Notes under the pieces: generated by a model
Told to the model about the DNA's origin: nothing
The model's database searches: none
What the model saw: only the letters and a program-made list of their open reading frames with translations
In this document: piece by piece, positions 1 to 7,393 of the stretch
Position numbering within the stretch: the first letter of the stretch is position 1
How the letters are laid out: every line of letters begins with the position of its first letter
Assembly (NCBI GenBank): GCA_020217035.1
Contig: JAIWOG010000196.1
Span: 1-10,000, forward strand
Source of the DNA: Magnetospirillum sp.
GTDB lineage: Bacteria > Pseudomonadota > Alphaproteobacteria > Rhodospirillales > Magnetospirillaceae
DNA length: 10,000 bases
Direction: 5' to 3'
Made by a program: the position numbers and the translations under genes

Positions 1-750
1 AACCAGAAATTGCGGGAAACCCAGGTCCACCTGATCCAGTCGGAAAAGATGGCGTCATTGGGCCAACTGGTCGCCGGCATCGCCCACGAAATCAACAACC
101 CGCTGTCCTTCGCGCTGTCCAACGTGTTCACGGTGGAAAGCTGGCTGGCCGGCATGACCCAAGCCCAGACCTTGTCCGCCGAGCAATCCCAGAAGCTGGA
201 AAAGTCGCGTTCGCGCATGAACGACGCCGCCCAAGGGTTGGAACGGGTGCGCGAACTGGTGGTCAAGCTCAGGACCTTCTCGCGTCTGGACGAGGGCGAG
301 TTCAACACCATCGACGTGCGCGAAGCCATCGAATCGGTGCTGTTGTTCCTGCGTCACAAGATGACCGGCCGCATCGAGGTGGTGCGCGACTACGCGCCCG
401 TCAACGATCTGGCCTGCTATGGCGGCCAGTTGAACCAGGTGCTGATGAACATCATCGCCAACGCCGTTGACGCCATCGCTGAGCAGGGCATCATTACGGT
501 GCGCACAGCAATCGAGGACGACATGTTCGCCATCTCCTTGAAGGACAGCGGTTCGGGCATTCCGCCCGAGAACCTGGAACGCATCTTCGACCCGTTCTTC
601 ACCACCAAGCCGGTGGGGCAGGGCACCGGGCTGGGGCTGGCGATCTCCTACAAGATCGTCCAGGCTCATGGGGGACGTATCGAGGTGACCAGCCGGCCCG
701 GTGAAGGAACCGAGTTCAAGGTGCTGATCCCCAGGACCCTGACGGCTTAG
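1..750 (+). CDS. Sensor histidine kinase, C-terminal part (5' end outside window)
   Basis: The reading frame is open from base 1, so the N-terminal sensor part lies upstream and the first in-frame TTG is not a real start. What remains is a complete transmitter. The HisKA helix carries the H-box [12 protein letters not shown], with the phospho-accepting His at base 85 (codon 29 of the visible part). The HATPase_c domain has an N-box with Asn at codon 154 ([10 protein letters not shown]), a G1 box DSGSGIP, an F-box FDPFFTTKP and a G2 box GTGLGLAI. The class resembles the NtrB/AtoS-type kinases (HEINNPL). It autophosphorylates and passes phosphate to a receiver, and the obvious local partner is the N-terminal receiver of the hybrid kinase 22 bases downstream. 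That pairing is inferred from adjacency. Signal and localisation cannot be judged from this fragment. Confidence 0.93.
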   Translation, partial: NQKLRETQVHLIQSEKMASLGQLVAGIAHEINNPLSFALSNVFTVESWLAGMTQAQTLSAEQSQKLEKSRSRMNDAAQGLERVRELVVKLRTFSRLDEGEFNTIDVREAIESVLLFLRHKMTGRIEVVRDYAPVNDLACYGGQLNQVLMNIIANAVDAIAEQGIITVRTAIEDDMFAISLKDSGSGIPPENLERIFDPFFTTKPVGQGTGLGLAISYKIVQAHGGRIEVTSRPGEGTEFKVLIPRTLTA

Positions 751-772
751 CGATCAACAAAAGGATGGCCCA

Positions 773-2359
773 GTGAGTAAAGAAAACATCCTGGTGGTCG
801 ATGACGAGCCGCAGATATTGACGGCCATTTCGGACCTGCTGGAAGACGAGTTCACCGTGTGGACGGCGTCCGACGGCCCCGCCGCCTTGAAGATCCTGGC
901 CGAGCAGGACATGGCGGTGATCCTGTCCGACCAGCGCATGCCCGGCATGACCGGGGCGGAATTGCTGGGCCATGTCCGTCAGGTCAGCGACGCCACCCGC
1001 GTTCTGGTCACCGGCTATTCCGACCTGGACGCCCTGGTCAAGGCGGTCAATTTGGGCCAGATCCACGCTTATCTGTCCAAGCCGTGGAACCCGCTGGAAC
1101 TGAAAGTGGTGGTGCGCACCGCCGCCGATCGCTGGCGCCTGGGTCGCACCTTGGAACGCGAACGCACGCTGTTGCAGGCGTTGATGGACAACGTTCCCGA
1201 TGCCATCTTCTTCAAGGATGCCAGCCTGCACTTCACCCGTATCAACCCGGCCCAGGCGGCCATGCTGGGATTGGATTCGGTGCTGGAAGCGCAAGGCCAC
1301 ATGCTGGGCGACCTGATCCCCCATGTCGCCGCCGACCCGGTCGAGGCCCAGGAACGCCAGTTGATTGAAAGCGGGACGCCGTTGATCGACCAGGTCGAGG
1401 CGGTGGTCGACCCCAGCGGCGCCACCACCTGGATGTCCACCACCAAGGTGCCGATCCGCATGGGGCAAAAGATCGTCGGTCTGGCCGGCATTTCGCGCGA
1501 TATCACCAAGCGCAAGCAGGCCGAGGATTTGCTGCGCCGGTCCCATGACGACTTGCAAAAGGCGGTGGACGAGCGCACGGCTTGGCTGCGCCAGGAAATC
1601 AGCCGCCGCACCCAGGCCGAGGAAGAGGCTCGCGCCGCTCGCGACGTAGCCGAATCCTCCAGCCGGGCCAAAAGCACCTTCCTGGCCAATATGAGCCATG
1701 AATTGCGCACGCCATTGAACGCCATCATCGGGTTCGCCGAACTGACGGAATCGCAGATGAACGATGCCGAACGGGCCAAGCTGGGCGGCTTCGTCGCCGA
1801 TATCGGCGAATCCGCCCATCATTTGCTCAGGGTGATCAACGATATCCTGGATGTCGCCCGGGTCGAGGCCGGCAAGATCGACCTGCACGAAACCATCATT
1901 TTCGTCCCCGAATTGATCCAGTCGGCGGTGCGTTTGACCATACCCAGCGTCACCGCCAAGCAGCAGATGGTGATGACGTCGTGCCCCGACCACCTGCCGC
2001 GTATCAAGGGTGACGAAAGGTTGATCAAGCAAATCCTGCTGAATTTGGTGATCAACGCCTCGAAATTCAGCGGCAGGGGGGGGCGCATCACCATCGACGC
2101 CGCGCATGCCGATGGCGTGGTCCGGCTGACCATCGCCGACGACGGTTGCGGCATCGCCGCCGAGGACATCCCCAAGGTGCTGCAACCCTTCGGCCAGGTG
2201 CACAACCTGCTGGCGCCCAAGCAGGAAGGCACCGGCCTGGGACTACCCTTGGCCCGCGAGTTCATGGAACTGCACGGGGGTTCCCTGGAACTGAAATCGG
2301 AATTGGGACGCGGCACCACGGTGGTCCTGACCTTCCCGCCGGTGCGGGTGGTGGCATGA
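773..2359 (+). CDS. Hybrid histidine kinase, REC-PAS-HisKA-HATPase
   Basis: A 528-residue cytoplasmic protein with no membrane segment. The start is GTG at 773, preceded by AAGGA at 761-765; a nearer ATG at 765 runs into a stop at once. Residues 1-120 are a receiver with acidic D10/D11, phospho-acceptor D53 (SDQRMPGMTG), T80 and K103 (SKPWNP). Residues about 130-250 are a PAS domain (ALMDNVPDAIFFKD) ending in DITKRKQAE. A coiled coil at about 250-300 leads to HisKA with H309 (FLANMSHELRTPLNAI). The HATPase_c domain has N428 and the boxes DDGCGI and GTGLGLPLA. A receiver placed before a PAS kinase fits a relay step: phosphate from the upstream kinase could tune this kinase's output. No output regulator is visible here, so the final target is unknown. 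An 8-G run at 2076-2083 lies in the ATPase domain without breaking the frame. Confidence 0.95.
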   Translation: MSKENILVVDDEPQILTAISDLLEDEFTVWTASDGPAALKILAEQDMAVILSDQRMPGMTGAELLGHVRQVSDATRVLVTGYSDLDALVKAVNLGQIHAYLSKPWNPLELKVVVRTAADRWRLGRTLERERTLLQALMDNVPDAIFFKDASLHFTRINPAQAAMLGLDSVLEAQGHMLGDLIPHVAADPVEAQERQLIESGTPLIDQVEAVVDPSGATTWMSTTKVPIRMGQKIVGLAGISRDITKRKQAEDLLRRSHDDLQKAVDERTAWLRQEISRRTQAEEEARAARDVAESSSRAKSTFLANMSHELRTPLNAIIGFAELTESQMNDAERAKLGGFVADIGESAHHLLRVINDILDVARVEAGKIDLHETIIFVPELIQSAVRLTIPSVTAKQQMVMTSCPDHLPRIKGDERLIKQILLNLVINASKFSGRGGRITIDAAHADGVVRLTIADDGCGIAAEDIPKVLQPFGQVHNLLAPKQEGTGLGLPLAREFMELHGGSLELKSELGRGTTVVLTFPPVRVVA

Positions 2360-2835
2360 ATTCCCCCCTGCCCATCGCCGCCATCGACGGCGATGGCGCC
2401 GCGCAAGTGCTGGAATCCTTCGTCGCCGAGTTGCTGGCGCAAGGGGTCAAGGTTCGCGGCCTGATCCAGCGCCATCACCCCGACATGCATTTGGTGGACG
2501 TGGAAAGCGGCCAGACCTACGCCATCACCCAGGATTTGGGAACGGAATCGGAATCCTGCCGACTGGATCCGTCAGGGATCGCCGAGGCGTCGGTGGTGTT
2601 GCGGAAAGCCTTGGCGGAAAGGGCTTCGTTGGTGGTGGTCAACCGTTTCGGCAAACTGGAAGCCGCCGGGGACGGCTTGTCCGCCGAGATGCTGGCGGTG
2701 ATGGCGGAAGGGGTGCCGTTGCTGACCTGCCTGGGAACCGACCAGATGGAAAGCTGGCGGGACTTCACCGGCAGCGCCGGAACGGTGCTGCCTGCCGAGC
2801 TTGACGCCATCCGCGCTTGGTGGACGGGGCTTTAA
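2356..2835 (+). CDS. DUF2478 family protein
   Basis: A 159-residue soluble protein. Its ATG at 2356 overlaps the TGA of the hybrid kinase (ATGA), so the two are probably translationally coupled. The family is recognised from the opening PIAAIDGDGAAQVLESF and the block AITQDLG followed by SCRLDPSG (residues 67-74). NRFGKLEAAGDGL (96-108) and a later GVPLLTCL also fit. These positions resemble the Walker-B-like part of THEP1-type NTPases, but no GxxxxGKT P-loop is present, so nucleotide hydrolysis is doubtful. From memory, DUF2478 genes often sit near molybdate uptake genes; none is seen here. Its place as last gene of a kinase operon suggests a signal-related role, which is inference. The stop overlaps the stop of the convergent STAS gene. 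Confidence 0.85.
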   Translation: MNSPLPIAAIDGDGAAQVLESFVAELLAQGVKVRGLIQRHHPDMHLVDVESGQTYAITQDLGTESESCRLDPSGIAEASVVLRKALAERASLVVVNRFGKLEAAGDGLSAEMLAVMAEGVPLLTCLGTDQMESWRDFTGSAGTVLPAELDAIRAWWTGL

Positions 2836-3140
2836 CCCTCGATCTCGACCATGGCGGTAAAGCCAGAAACGTCCAGAACCCGTCGCACCTGACCTTTCGC
2901 TCCGACCAGGGTCAGGCTTGCCCCTTGCGCCTTCAGGCTGTCATGGGTGATCAACAGCAATCCCAGACCAGCGGCATCCAGACGGCCGATCCGCCCCATG
3001 TCCAGGCGCACCCTGGTGTTGGGGGCGGGAGCCGGCAATTGCCGCAACATGCGACGCCATTGCGGATGGGCATCGAACACCAAGTCGCCGGAAAGGTGGA
3101 TGGAATCGCCGTCGAAACGATAGTCCAGGCTGTGTCCCAT
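2832..3140 (-). CDS. STAS-domain protein (anti-anti-sigma-like), Ala at the phospho-site
   Basis: A 102-residue single STAS domain, the fold of SpoIIAA/RsbV anti-sigma-factor antagonists and of MlaB. It shows IHLSGDLVFDAHPQW at the N-terminus, then the signature loop RLDAAGLGLLLI and a C-terminal LTLVGAKGQVRRVLDVSGF. In classic antagonists the residue after the loop Asp is the serine phosphorylated by an anti-sigma kinase; here it is Ala56, so the usual on/off switch is absent. The start has a strong SD (AAGGGAG) that overlaps the stop of the chemoreceptor gene 11 bases upstream, so this is the third gene of the NIT-MCP operon. The partner is unknown. It could be the receptor, an anti-sigma kinase elsewhere, or a lipid system as for MlaB. 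The fold is clear and the role is not. Confidence 0.87.
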   Translation of the reverse strand: MGHSLDYRFDGDSIHLSGDLVFDAHPQWRRMLRQLPAPAPNTRVRLDMGRIGRLDAAGLGLLLITHDSLKAQGASLTLVGAKGQVRRVLDVSGFTAMVEIEG

Positions 3141-3151
3141 CGTCTTCTCCC

Positions 3152-4387
3152 TTATGCCAACACGGTATGCAGGAAGGAATCCACGTCGCGCGACAGCTTA
3201 CCGGTAGGTTCCTCCAGGTCTTCGGCGGCCCAGATCACCCGGATGGCCGAGGCGAAGGCGCGGGCCGATGTCAGGGTCACTTGCGCGACGCCGTCGGCCA
3301 GGGTCTGGGCGTCGCTGCTGACCGCGTTCATGCTGGCGGCGATTTCGCGAGTGGCGGCGCCCTGTTGCTCCACGGCGCCGGCGATCGAGGCGCTGACATG
3401 GTCGATGTCGTCAATGGTGGCGGCGATGCCTTGAATGGCGGTCACCGTTTCGGCGGTGACCTGTTGGATGCCCCGAACCTGCTGGCCGATCTCGGCGGTG
3501 GCCTGGGCGGTCTGGTCGGCCAGCTTGCGCACCTCGGCGGCGACCACGGCGAAGCCCTTGCCCATTTCGCCGGCCCGCGCCGCCTCGATGGTGGCGTTCA
3601 TGGCCAGCATGTTGGTTTGCCGGGCGATGCTGTCGATCAACCCCACCATGGAACCGACACGTTGGCCGATATCGTCCATGGCGGCGACCATACGGTCGGT
3701 CCGCCTTGCGTCCTCGGCCGCCTTGGCGGCGATGGACGAGGCTCGGTGCGCCTGGGTGCCGATCTCGCCCACCGACGCCGACAATTCCTCGATGGCGCAG
3801 GCCACCGAGGCGACGTTGGCGGTGGTGCGCATGGAAGCCTCGGCCACACCCAGAACGTCGCCCTGGCCGTCGCGTTCCGCACCGTGCCCCACATCCTCGG
3901 CGATGGCGATGATCTCGCCGGTCTTGGCCGAAAGCTGGGTGGCGTTGCTGCGCACGTTGGTTTCCAGGGCTTCCGCCAGCTTTTGCGTTTGTTCGCGCCG
4001 CGCTTCCTCGGCACGAAGTTTCAGGTCCTCTTGCTCGACCCGCAGGCGGGCCATGTTGGCGCTGGTTTCGCGGAACACCGCGAAAGCCGAGGCCATCACC
4101 CCGATCTCGTCGCCACGATCCGCCAGATCCGGGCATTGGGCGTCGCCACCGGCAGCCAGGTCGGACATGGCCTGGGTCAGCACCCCCATGGGCCGGGCCA
4201 GATGGAACCACAGCAGGAACCCGGCCAACAACACGGCGGACACAATCCCGCCGCAGGCCACGCCCAGCACCACCGAAGTGGGGAAACCCAAAAGCAGGAC
4301 CACGATGACGGCCGCTTGGGCGCAGCCCCCCAGCGCAATGGCCAACAAGACCTTGGGGCGGATGCCCATATCGACGATCAACGCCAT
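3152..4387 (-). CDS. Methyl-accepting chemotaxis protein without a sensor domain
   Basis: A 411-residue chemoreceptor. Two membrane helices (about 13-34 and 37-60) are joined by only a few residues, so there is no periplasmic or cytoplasmic ligand domain. A HAMP domain follows (about 58-112, [12 protein letters not shown] ... [10 protein letters not shown]), then the MA coiled-coil hairpin. Its tip carries [18 protein letters not shown] and [13 protein letters not shown] (about 257-290), the surface that contacts CheA and CheW. No C-terminal CheR-binding pentapeptide is seen. The ATG at 4387 overlaps the TGA of the upstream NIT gene (ATGA). The frame is open for 64 more codons upstream, but that stretch is Arg/Gly/Pro-rich shadow lying inside the NIT gene. 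The overlap suggests that the NIT protein supplies the sensing half of a two-chain receptor. Confidence 0.93.
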   Translation of the reverse strand: MALIVDMGIRPKVLLAIALGGCAQAAVIVVLLLGFPTSVVLGVACGGIVSAVLLAGFLLWFHLARPMGVLTQAMSDLAAGGDAQCPDLADRGDEIGVMASAFAVFRETSANMARLRVEQEDLKLRAEEARREQTQKLAEALETNVRSNATQLSAKTGEIIAIAEDVGHGAERDGQGDVLGVAEASMRTTANVASVACAIEELSASVGEIGTQAHRASSIAAKAAEDARRTDRMVAAMDDIGQRVGSMVGLIDSIARQTNMLAMNATIEAARAGEMGKGFAVVAAEVRKLADQTAQATAEIGQQVRGIQQVTAETVTAIQGIAATIDDIDHVSASIAGAVEQQGAATREIAASMNAVSSDAQTLADGVAQVTLTSARAFASAIRVIWAAEDLEEPTGKLSRDVDSFLHTVLA

Positions 4388-5355
4388 CACCAGCCTCCGG
4401 CGGCGGCGGTGGCGATGCCGCCCAACAGTCCCGCCGACCCCAGCAGCGCCGCCAACAACCAGCGCAGGTTGCGCCGCGAGCGGCCTTGGACGGCCAGGGC
4501 GGCGGTGTTCATGGTGTCTTCCAGGCGCATTTCCACTTCCTTCAGGGCATCGATGCGGCGGCTCGCCGCCTCGAACCACATGGCCGAGGTGGGGCGATGG
4601 ACGCTGGCATCATCGGACAGCGCGGCATAGCGCAACGACGTCACCACCCGTTCCGCATCGGCCAGGGTGGCGCGGGAAAACCGCGCCAATTCGGGGCCGG
4701 CCCCTTCGGCGAACAGCTTCAGCAACATGTCCTGCTGTTCGCGCAAATCATGGGCGCGACGGCGGGCGGCGGCTTCCACGCCGGGGGTGGACAGCAGGCC
4801 GGTCAGGTGGGCGCGTTCCTGGCCGGCAGCCTCCTTGGCCGAAATCAGGTTAAGGTAAGCGGTGCCCAGGCGGGCCAGACGCCCGCGGGCCGAGCTCTTG
4901 ATCCCCAGGGCGATCAAATCCAGCAAGGTGCCGATGCGGCCCGAATAGCCCATGGCCGCCTGCGGAACGGAAAGCGTGCGGGCGTCTATTCCCTGGCGAT
5001 GCGTCTGCAAGCCATTCAGCGCCTGGCTGACCGCGTCGTGCACCGGATCGGCGGGCTGGTGGTCGAACAGCGGCCGGAAAGTGTTCAAGGTGTTTTCCGT
5101 CTGTTGCCTTTGGCTGGCCAACGCCACGTTGTCGCCGTCGGGTTTGGACAAGAACCCCACCGACAGGCCGCGCTCGCGCTGCAATTCGTGGATCAGACGG
5201 CCGGCGGCGATGATCAAGCCGATACGGTCCAGGGTCTGGCCCGAGGTCTTGGCCATGCGGCGGGCATCCAGCAACAGCGGTGGCGCCACCATCAACAACG
5301 CGGCAGCCGGAACGGCCATGCCGCCAAGGGCGGCAGCGGACACGAAACCTTGCAT
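4387..5355 (-). CDS. Membrane NIT-domain sensor (nitrate/nitrite-sensing type)
   Basis: A 322-residue protein from ATG 5355, chosen because GGAGG lies 6 bases before it; the frame continues 20 residues further without a better SD. A membrane helix at about 10-29 is followed by a helical NIT domain (about 45-285). Its two hallmark helices are [15 protein letters not shown] (56-70) and [19 protein letters not shown] (about 170-188). A second membrane helix at about 296-320 ends the protein only a few residues from its C-terminus. The NIT family is proposed to sense nitrate or nitrite and is normally fused to a HAMP-MCP, kinase or ANTAR output. Here the output is missing and the next gene, overlapping by ATGA, is a chemoreceptor without a sensor. 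This looks like a natural split rather than a frameshift, because the partner brings its own two membrane helices. The ligand is inferred from the family only. Confidence 0.88.
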   Translation of the reverse strand: MQGFVSAAALGGMAVPAAALLMVAPPLLLDARRMAKTSGQTLDRIGLIIAAGRLIHELQRERGLSVGFLSKPDGDNVALASQRQQTENTLNTFRPLFDHQPADPVHDAVSQALNGLQTHRQGIDARTLSVPQAAMGYSGRIGTLLDLIALGIKSSARGRLARLGTAYLNLISAKEAAGQERAHLTGLLSTPGVEAAARRRAHDLREQQDMLLKLFAEGAGPELARFSRATLADAERVVTSLRYAALSDDASVHRPTSAMWFEAASRRIDALKEVEMRLEDTMNTAALAVQGRSRRNLRWLLAALLGSAGLLGGIATAAAGGW

Positions 5356-5394
5356 GGTCACCTCCGGGCGAGGACAAGGGCTTGCCTGCACCGA

Positions 5395-5410
5395 AGCAAC
5401 CCACATGCCA
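5395..5410 (-). promoter_or_regulatory. Candidate sigma-54 promoter of the NIT-MCP-STAS operon
   Basis: Read on the minus strand this is TGGCATG, four bases, TTGCT. It differs from the -24/-12 consensus (TGGCACG-N4-TTGCW) at one position and keeps the GG-N10-GC spacing. Transcription would start near 5383, about 28 bases before the NIT start codon, with the SD in between. It lies just after the trmFO terminator, where a new promoter is expected. No activator binding site was identified. Confidence 0.6.
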
Positions 5411-5450
5411 ATCACGGGGGGCTTGAAACTCCTTGTACATCTGTCGCAAT

Positions 5451-5479
5451 AAAAAAGAGCCTGCTTATCAAGCAGGCTC
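5451..5479 (-). terminator. Rho-independent terminator of trmFO
   Basis: A perfect 10-bp stem (5457-5466 with 5470-5479, arms GAGCCTGCTT and AAGCAGGCTC) has a three-base loop. On the minus strand it is followed by six T (5456-5451). It lies 31 bases after the trmFO stop and separates trmFO from the NIT operon. Confidence 0.93.
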
Positions 5480-5509
5480 CCTTATGCTGCACTGCGCAAA
5501 ATTTGTGCG

Positions 5510-6859
5510 CTAAAGTTGCGATAGCCAGGGTGCGATGTCGGCTCTGGCCCGGTCGCTGTACAATTTCTTGCGGTCGCGCCCCTTGATCTTCTTGCCCCGT
5601 TCGTCGCGTTCCGGAGCCGGCGGGAACAGACCGAAATTGACGTTCATCGGCTGGTAGGTGTCGACGTGGGCGCCGCCGGTGACATGGGCCAGGATGGCGC
5701 CCAAGGCGGTGGTGGCCGGGGGGGCGACGAATTCGCCGTCCAGGGCCTGGGCGCTGGCGGCCAAGCCGGCCAGCAGGCCGATGGCGGTGCTTTCCACATA
5801 GCCTTCGCAGCCGGTGATCTGGCCGGCCAGACGCAAGCGCGGCTGGGCCTTTAGGCGCAGTTGGCCATCCAGCACCTTGGGGCCGTTGACGAAGGTGTTG
5901 CGGTGCAGGCCGCCCAGGCGGGCGAATTCGGCGTTTTCCAGGCCGGGGATGGTGCGGAAGATGCGCACCTGTTCGCCGTGGCGCAATTTGGTCTGAAAGC
6001 CCACCATGTTGTAAAGGGTGCCCAGTTTGTTGTCCTGGCGCAGTTGGATGACGGCGAACGGCTTGGGGCCGTTGGGATTGGTCAGCCCCACCGGCTTGCC
6101 CGGACCATAGGCCAAGGTGTCGCGGCCGCGTTCGGCCATCACCTCGACGGGCAGGCAGCCTTCGAAATAAGGCGTGTCCTTTTCCCAATCGTGGAACGGC
6201 ACCTTCTCGCCAGCCAAAAGCGCGTCGATGAAGGCGTAGTATTCGTCCTTGGACAGCGGACAATTGATGTAGTCCGAGCCTTCGCCCTTGTCGTAGCGCG
6301 ACTGGAACCACGCCTTGGAAAAGTCGATGCTGTCCTTGTGGACGATGGGGGCGATGGCGTCGAAGAAGCACAGCGAATCCTCGCCGGTCTGCTCGCGGAT
6401 GGCCTTGGCCAGCGGTTCGGACGTCAGCGGGCCGGTGGCGATCACCACGTTGTCCCAATCCTGGGGCGGCAGGGCGGTGATTTCTTCACGGATGATGGTG
6501 ACGTTGGGCTGGGATGACAGCGCCTGTTCGACACTGGCCGAGAAGCCGTCACGATCCACCGCCAAGGCGCCACCGGCCGGCACCTTGTTGGCATCGGCCG
6601 CATGTAGGATCAGCGATCCGGCCTTGCGCAGTTCTTCATGCAGCAAGCCGACGGCGTTGTAGTCGGCGTCATCCGAGCGCAGCGAGTTCGAGCAGACGAG
6701 TTCGGCCAAGCCAGAAGTCTGGTGGGCCGGGGTGGGGCGATGGGGCCGCATCTCGTGCAGCACCACGGGTGTTCCGCGTTTGGCGATCTGCCAGGCCGCT
6801 TCGCAGCCCGCCAGTCCGCCGCCGATCACATGGATGGTCTTGGTCATGGGGGTGGACAT
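5510..6859 (-). CDS. trmFO: TrmFO, folate/FAD-dependent tRNA (uracil-5-)-methyltransferase
   Basis: A 449-residue flavoprotein that makes 5-methyluridine at position 54 of the tRNA T-loop, using methylenetetrahydrofolate and reduced FAD. The N-terminal Rossmann motif [15 protein letters not shown] (residues 9-23) binds FAD. The conserved block [15 protein letters not shown] contains C56, and C235 lies in [14 protein letters not shown], where the family has its second functional cysteine. Other family blocks present are [30 protein letters not shown] and the late [13 protein letters not shown]. Length is normal. Two starts are possible, MSTPMTK at 6859 and MTKTIHV at 6847, and neither has a clear SD. 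The gene follows a small unknown gene by 34 bases on the same strand, so the two may be cotranscribed. It ends at a strong terminator. Confidence 0.97.
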   Translation of the reverse strand: MSTPMTKTIHVIGGGLAGCEAAWQIAKRGTPVVLHEMRPHRPTPAHQTSGLAELVCSNSLRSDDADYNAVGLLHEELRKAGSLILHAADANKVPAGGALAVDRDGFSASVEQALSSQPNVTIIREEITALPPQDWDNVVIATGPLTSEPLAKAIREQTGEDSLCFFDAIAPIVHKDSIDFSKAWFQSRYDKGEGSDYINCPLSKDEYYAFIDALLAGEKVPFHDWEKDTPYFEGCLPVEVMAERGRDTLAYGPGKPVGLTNPNGPKPFAVIQLRQDNKLGTLYNMVGFQTKLRHGEQVRIFRTIPGLENAEFARLGGLHRNTFVNGPKVLDGQLRLKAQPRLRLAGQITGCEGYVESTAIGLLAGLAASAQALDGEFVAPPATTALGAILAHVTGGAHVDTYQPMNVNFGLFPPAPERDERGKKIKGRDRKKLYSDRARADIAPWLSQL

Positions 6860-6893
6860 AAGGCCAGATGGGCCCGATGTCCAGCCTCATGCG

Positions 6894-7178
6894 TCACGCT
6901 TTGGTGTCGGTGTTCGAAGTCCCCACGTCTTGGACCGAAGTGACGAAGGAAAGGGAGGCCGCCGACAGCGGGTTCTTGCCAAAGCCGACACCGCTGGTGG
7001 AGGTATCGTCGCGCTTTTCCGTCTTCTGGTCCAGCTTCTGCAGATCCATGGGACCAAACGCGTAGCTGGCGAACATCGACTGGCTGGCGTTTTCCTGCTT
7101 GCGGGTGTCGTGGTTGTCGGGGCGGTCCACCCGTTGCATCAAGGCGGCGGAATTGGGGTTGGTGGTGACCACTTGCAT
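6894..7178 (-). CDS. Hypothetical small soluble protein
   Basis: A 94-residue protein that I do not recognise. ATG 7178 is chosen because AGGAG lies 7 bases before it; the frame is open 28 residues further upstream, but there it would cross a candidate promoter. There is no signal peptide, membrane helix or cysteine. The sequence is hydrophilic and rich in Ser, Thr, Asp, Asn and Gln (VTTNPNSAALMQRVDRPDNHD, then LDQKTEKRDDTSTSGVGFGKNP), which suggests a largely disordered protein. A candidate sigma-54 promoter lies 37 bases upstream, and trmFO follows by 34 bases. That the gene is real is supported by the SD and the normal codon pattern. No function is proposed. Confidence 0.7.
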   Translation of the reverse strand: MQVVTTNPNSAALMQRVDRPDNHDTRKQENASQSMFASYAFGPMDLQKLDQKTEKRDDTSTSGVGFGKNPLSAASLSFVTSVQDVGTSNTDTKA

Positions 7179-7214
7179 GGCATGCTCCTGGTTGGAAAAG
7201 GCTGTGGCTGCCGA

Positions 7215-7230
7215 TGCAGATCGCGTGCCA
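7215..7230 (-). promoter_or_regulatory. Candidate sigma-54 promoter of the small gene before trmFO
   Basis: The minus strand reads TGGCACG, four bases, CTGCA. The -24 half is a perfect consensus match, the -12 half has one change (C for T), and GG-N10-GC spacing is kept. Transcription would start near 7203, about 25 bases before the start codon at 7178, with AGGAG in between. A single site of this length can arise by chance. Confidence 0.5.
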
Positions 7231-7310
7231 CATCTAAGCGATTGATAATGCTGAAAAGTCATTTTCTTGCGGTAGGTAAAAGCTGCCGTCTTGATTTCGT
7301 CGTTCCCTGT

Positions 7311-7329
7311 CGGAAGGATATTTCTTCCG
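7311..7329. repeat. Short inverted repeat upstream of the DUF4170 gene
   Basis: Arms CGGAAG (7311-7316) and CTTCCG (7324-7329) are separated by seven AT-rich bases, which also pair in part. It lies 65 bases before the DUF4170 start, ahead of a TATAAG (7344-7349). It may be an operator or a weak hairpin. The remainder of the 215-base intergenic stretch 7179-7393 holds the sigma-54 candidate and nothing else I can name. Confidence 0.3.
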
Positions 7330-7393
7330 GGCGCGGCTTAGGGTATAAGCAAGCACCGCCCAGCCACCCGATGGAGTAGGGGAAAACACACCC

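Noticed and set aside
716..2203. A 495-codon open frame on the minus strand opposite the hybrid kinase
   Set aside because: It is rich in His, Gln, Gly and Asp with no recognisable domain, and it mirrors the third codon bases of an unmistakable kinase on the other strand. It is a GC-rich shadow frame.
4380..4395. Split NIT/MCP as the result of a frameshift in one gene
   Set aside because: A fused product would contain the NIT protein's second membrane helix followed by two more before HAMP, unlike the normal two-helix layout. The junction also has a proper ATGA overlap.
4388..4579. N-terminal extension of the chemoreceptor by 64 residues
   Set aside because: The stretch is Arg/Gly/Pro/His-rich and lies wholly inside the NIT gene in another frame. 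The ATG at 4387 gives a natural membrane helix and an ATGA overlap.
3167..4853. Long plus-strand open frames opposite the chemoreceptor and NIT genes
   Set aside because: They have biased composition and no domain or SD. The minus strand carries clear HAMP, MA and NIT motifs.
7179..7262. 28-residue upstream extension of the small protein before trmFO
   Set aside because: AGGAG is correctly placed before the inner ATG at 7178, and the extension would cover the candidate sigma-54 promoter.
7321..7349. Sigma-70 promoter with TATAAG (7344-7349) before the DUF4170 gene
   Set aside because: The -35 position reads TTTCTT, a poor match, so it is too weak to list as a promoter.
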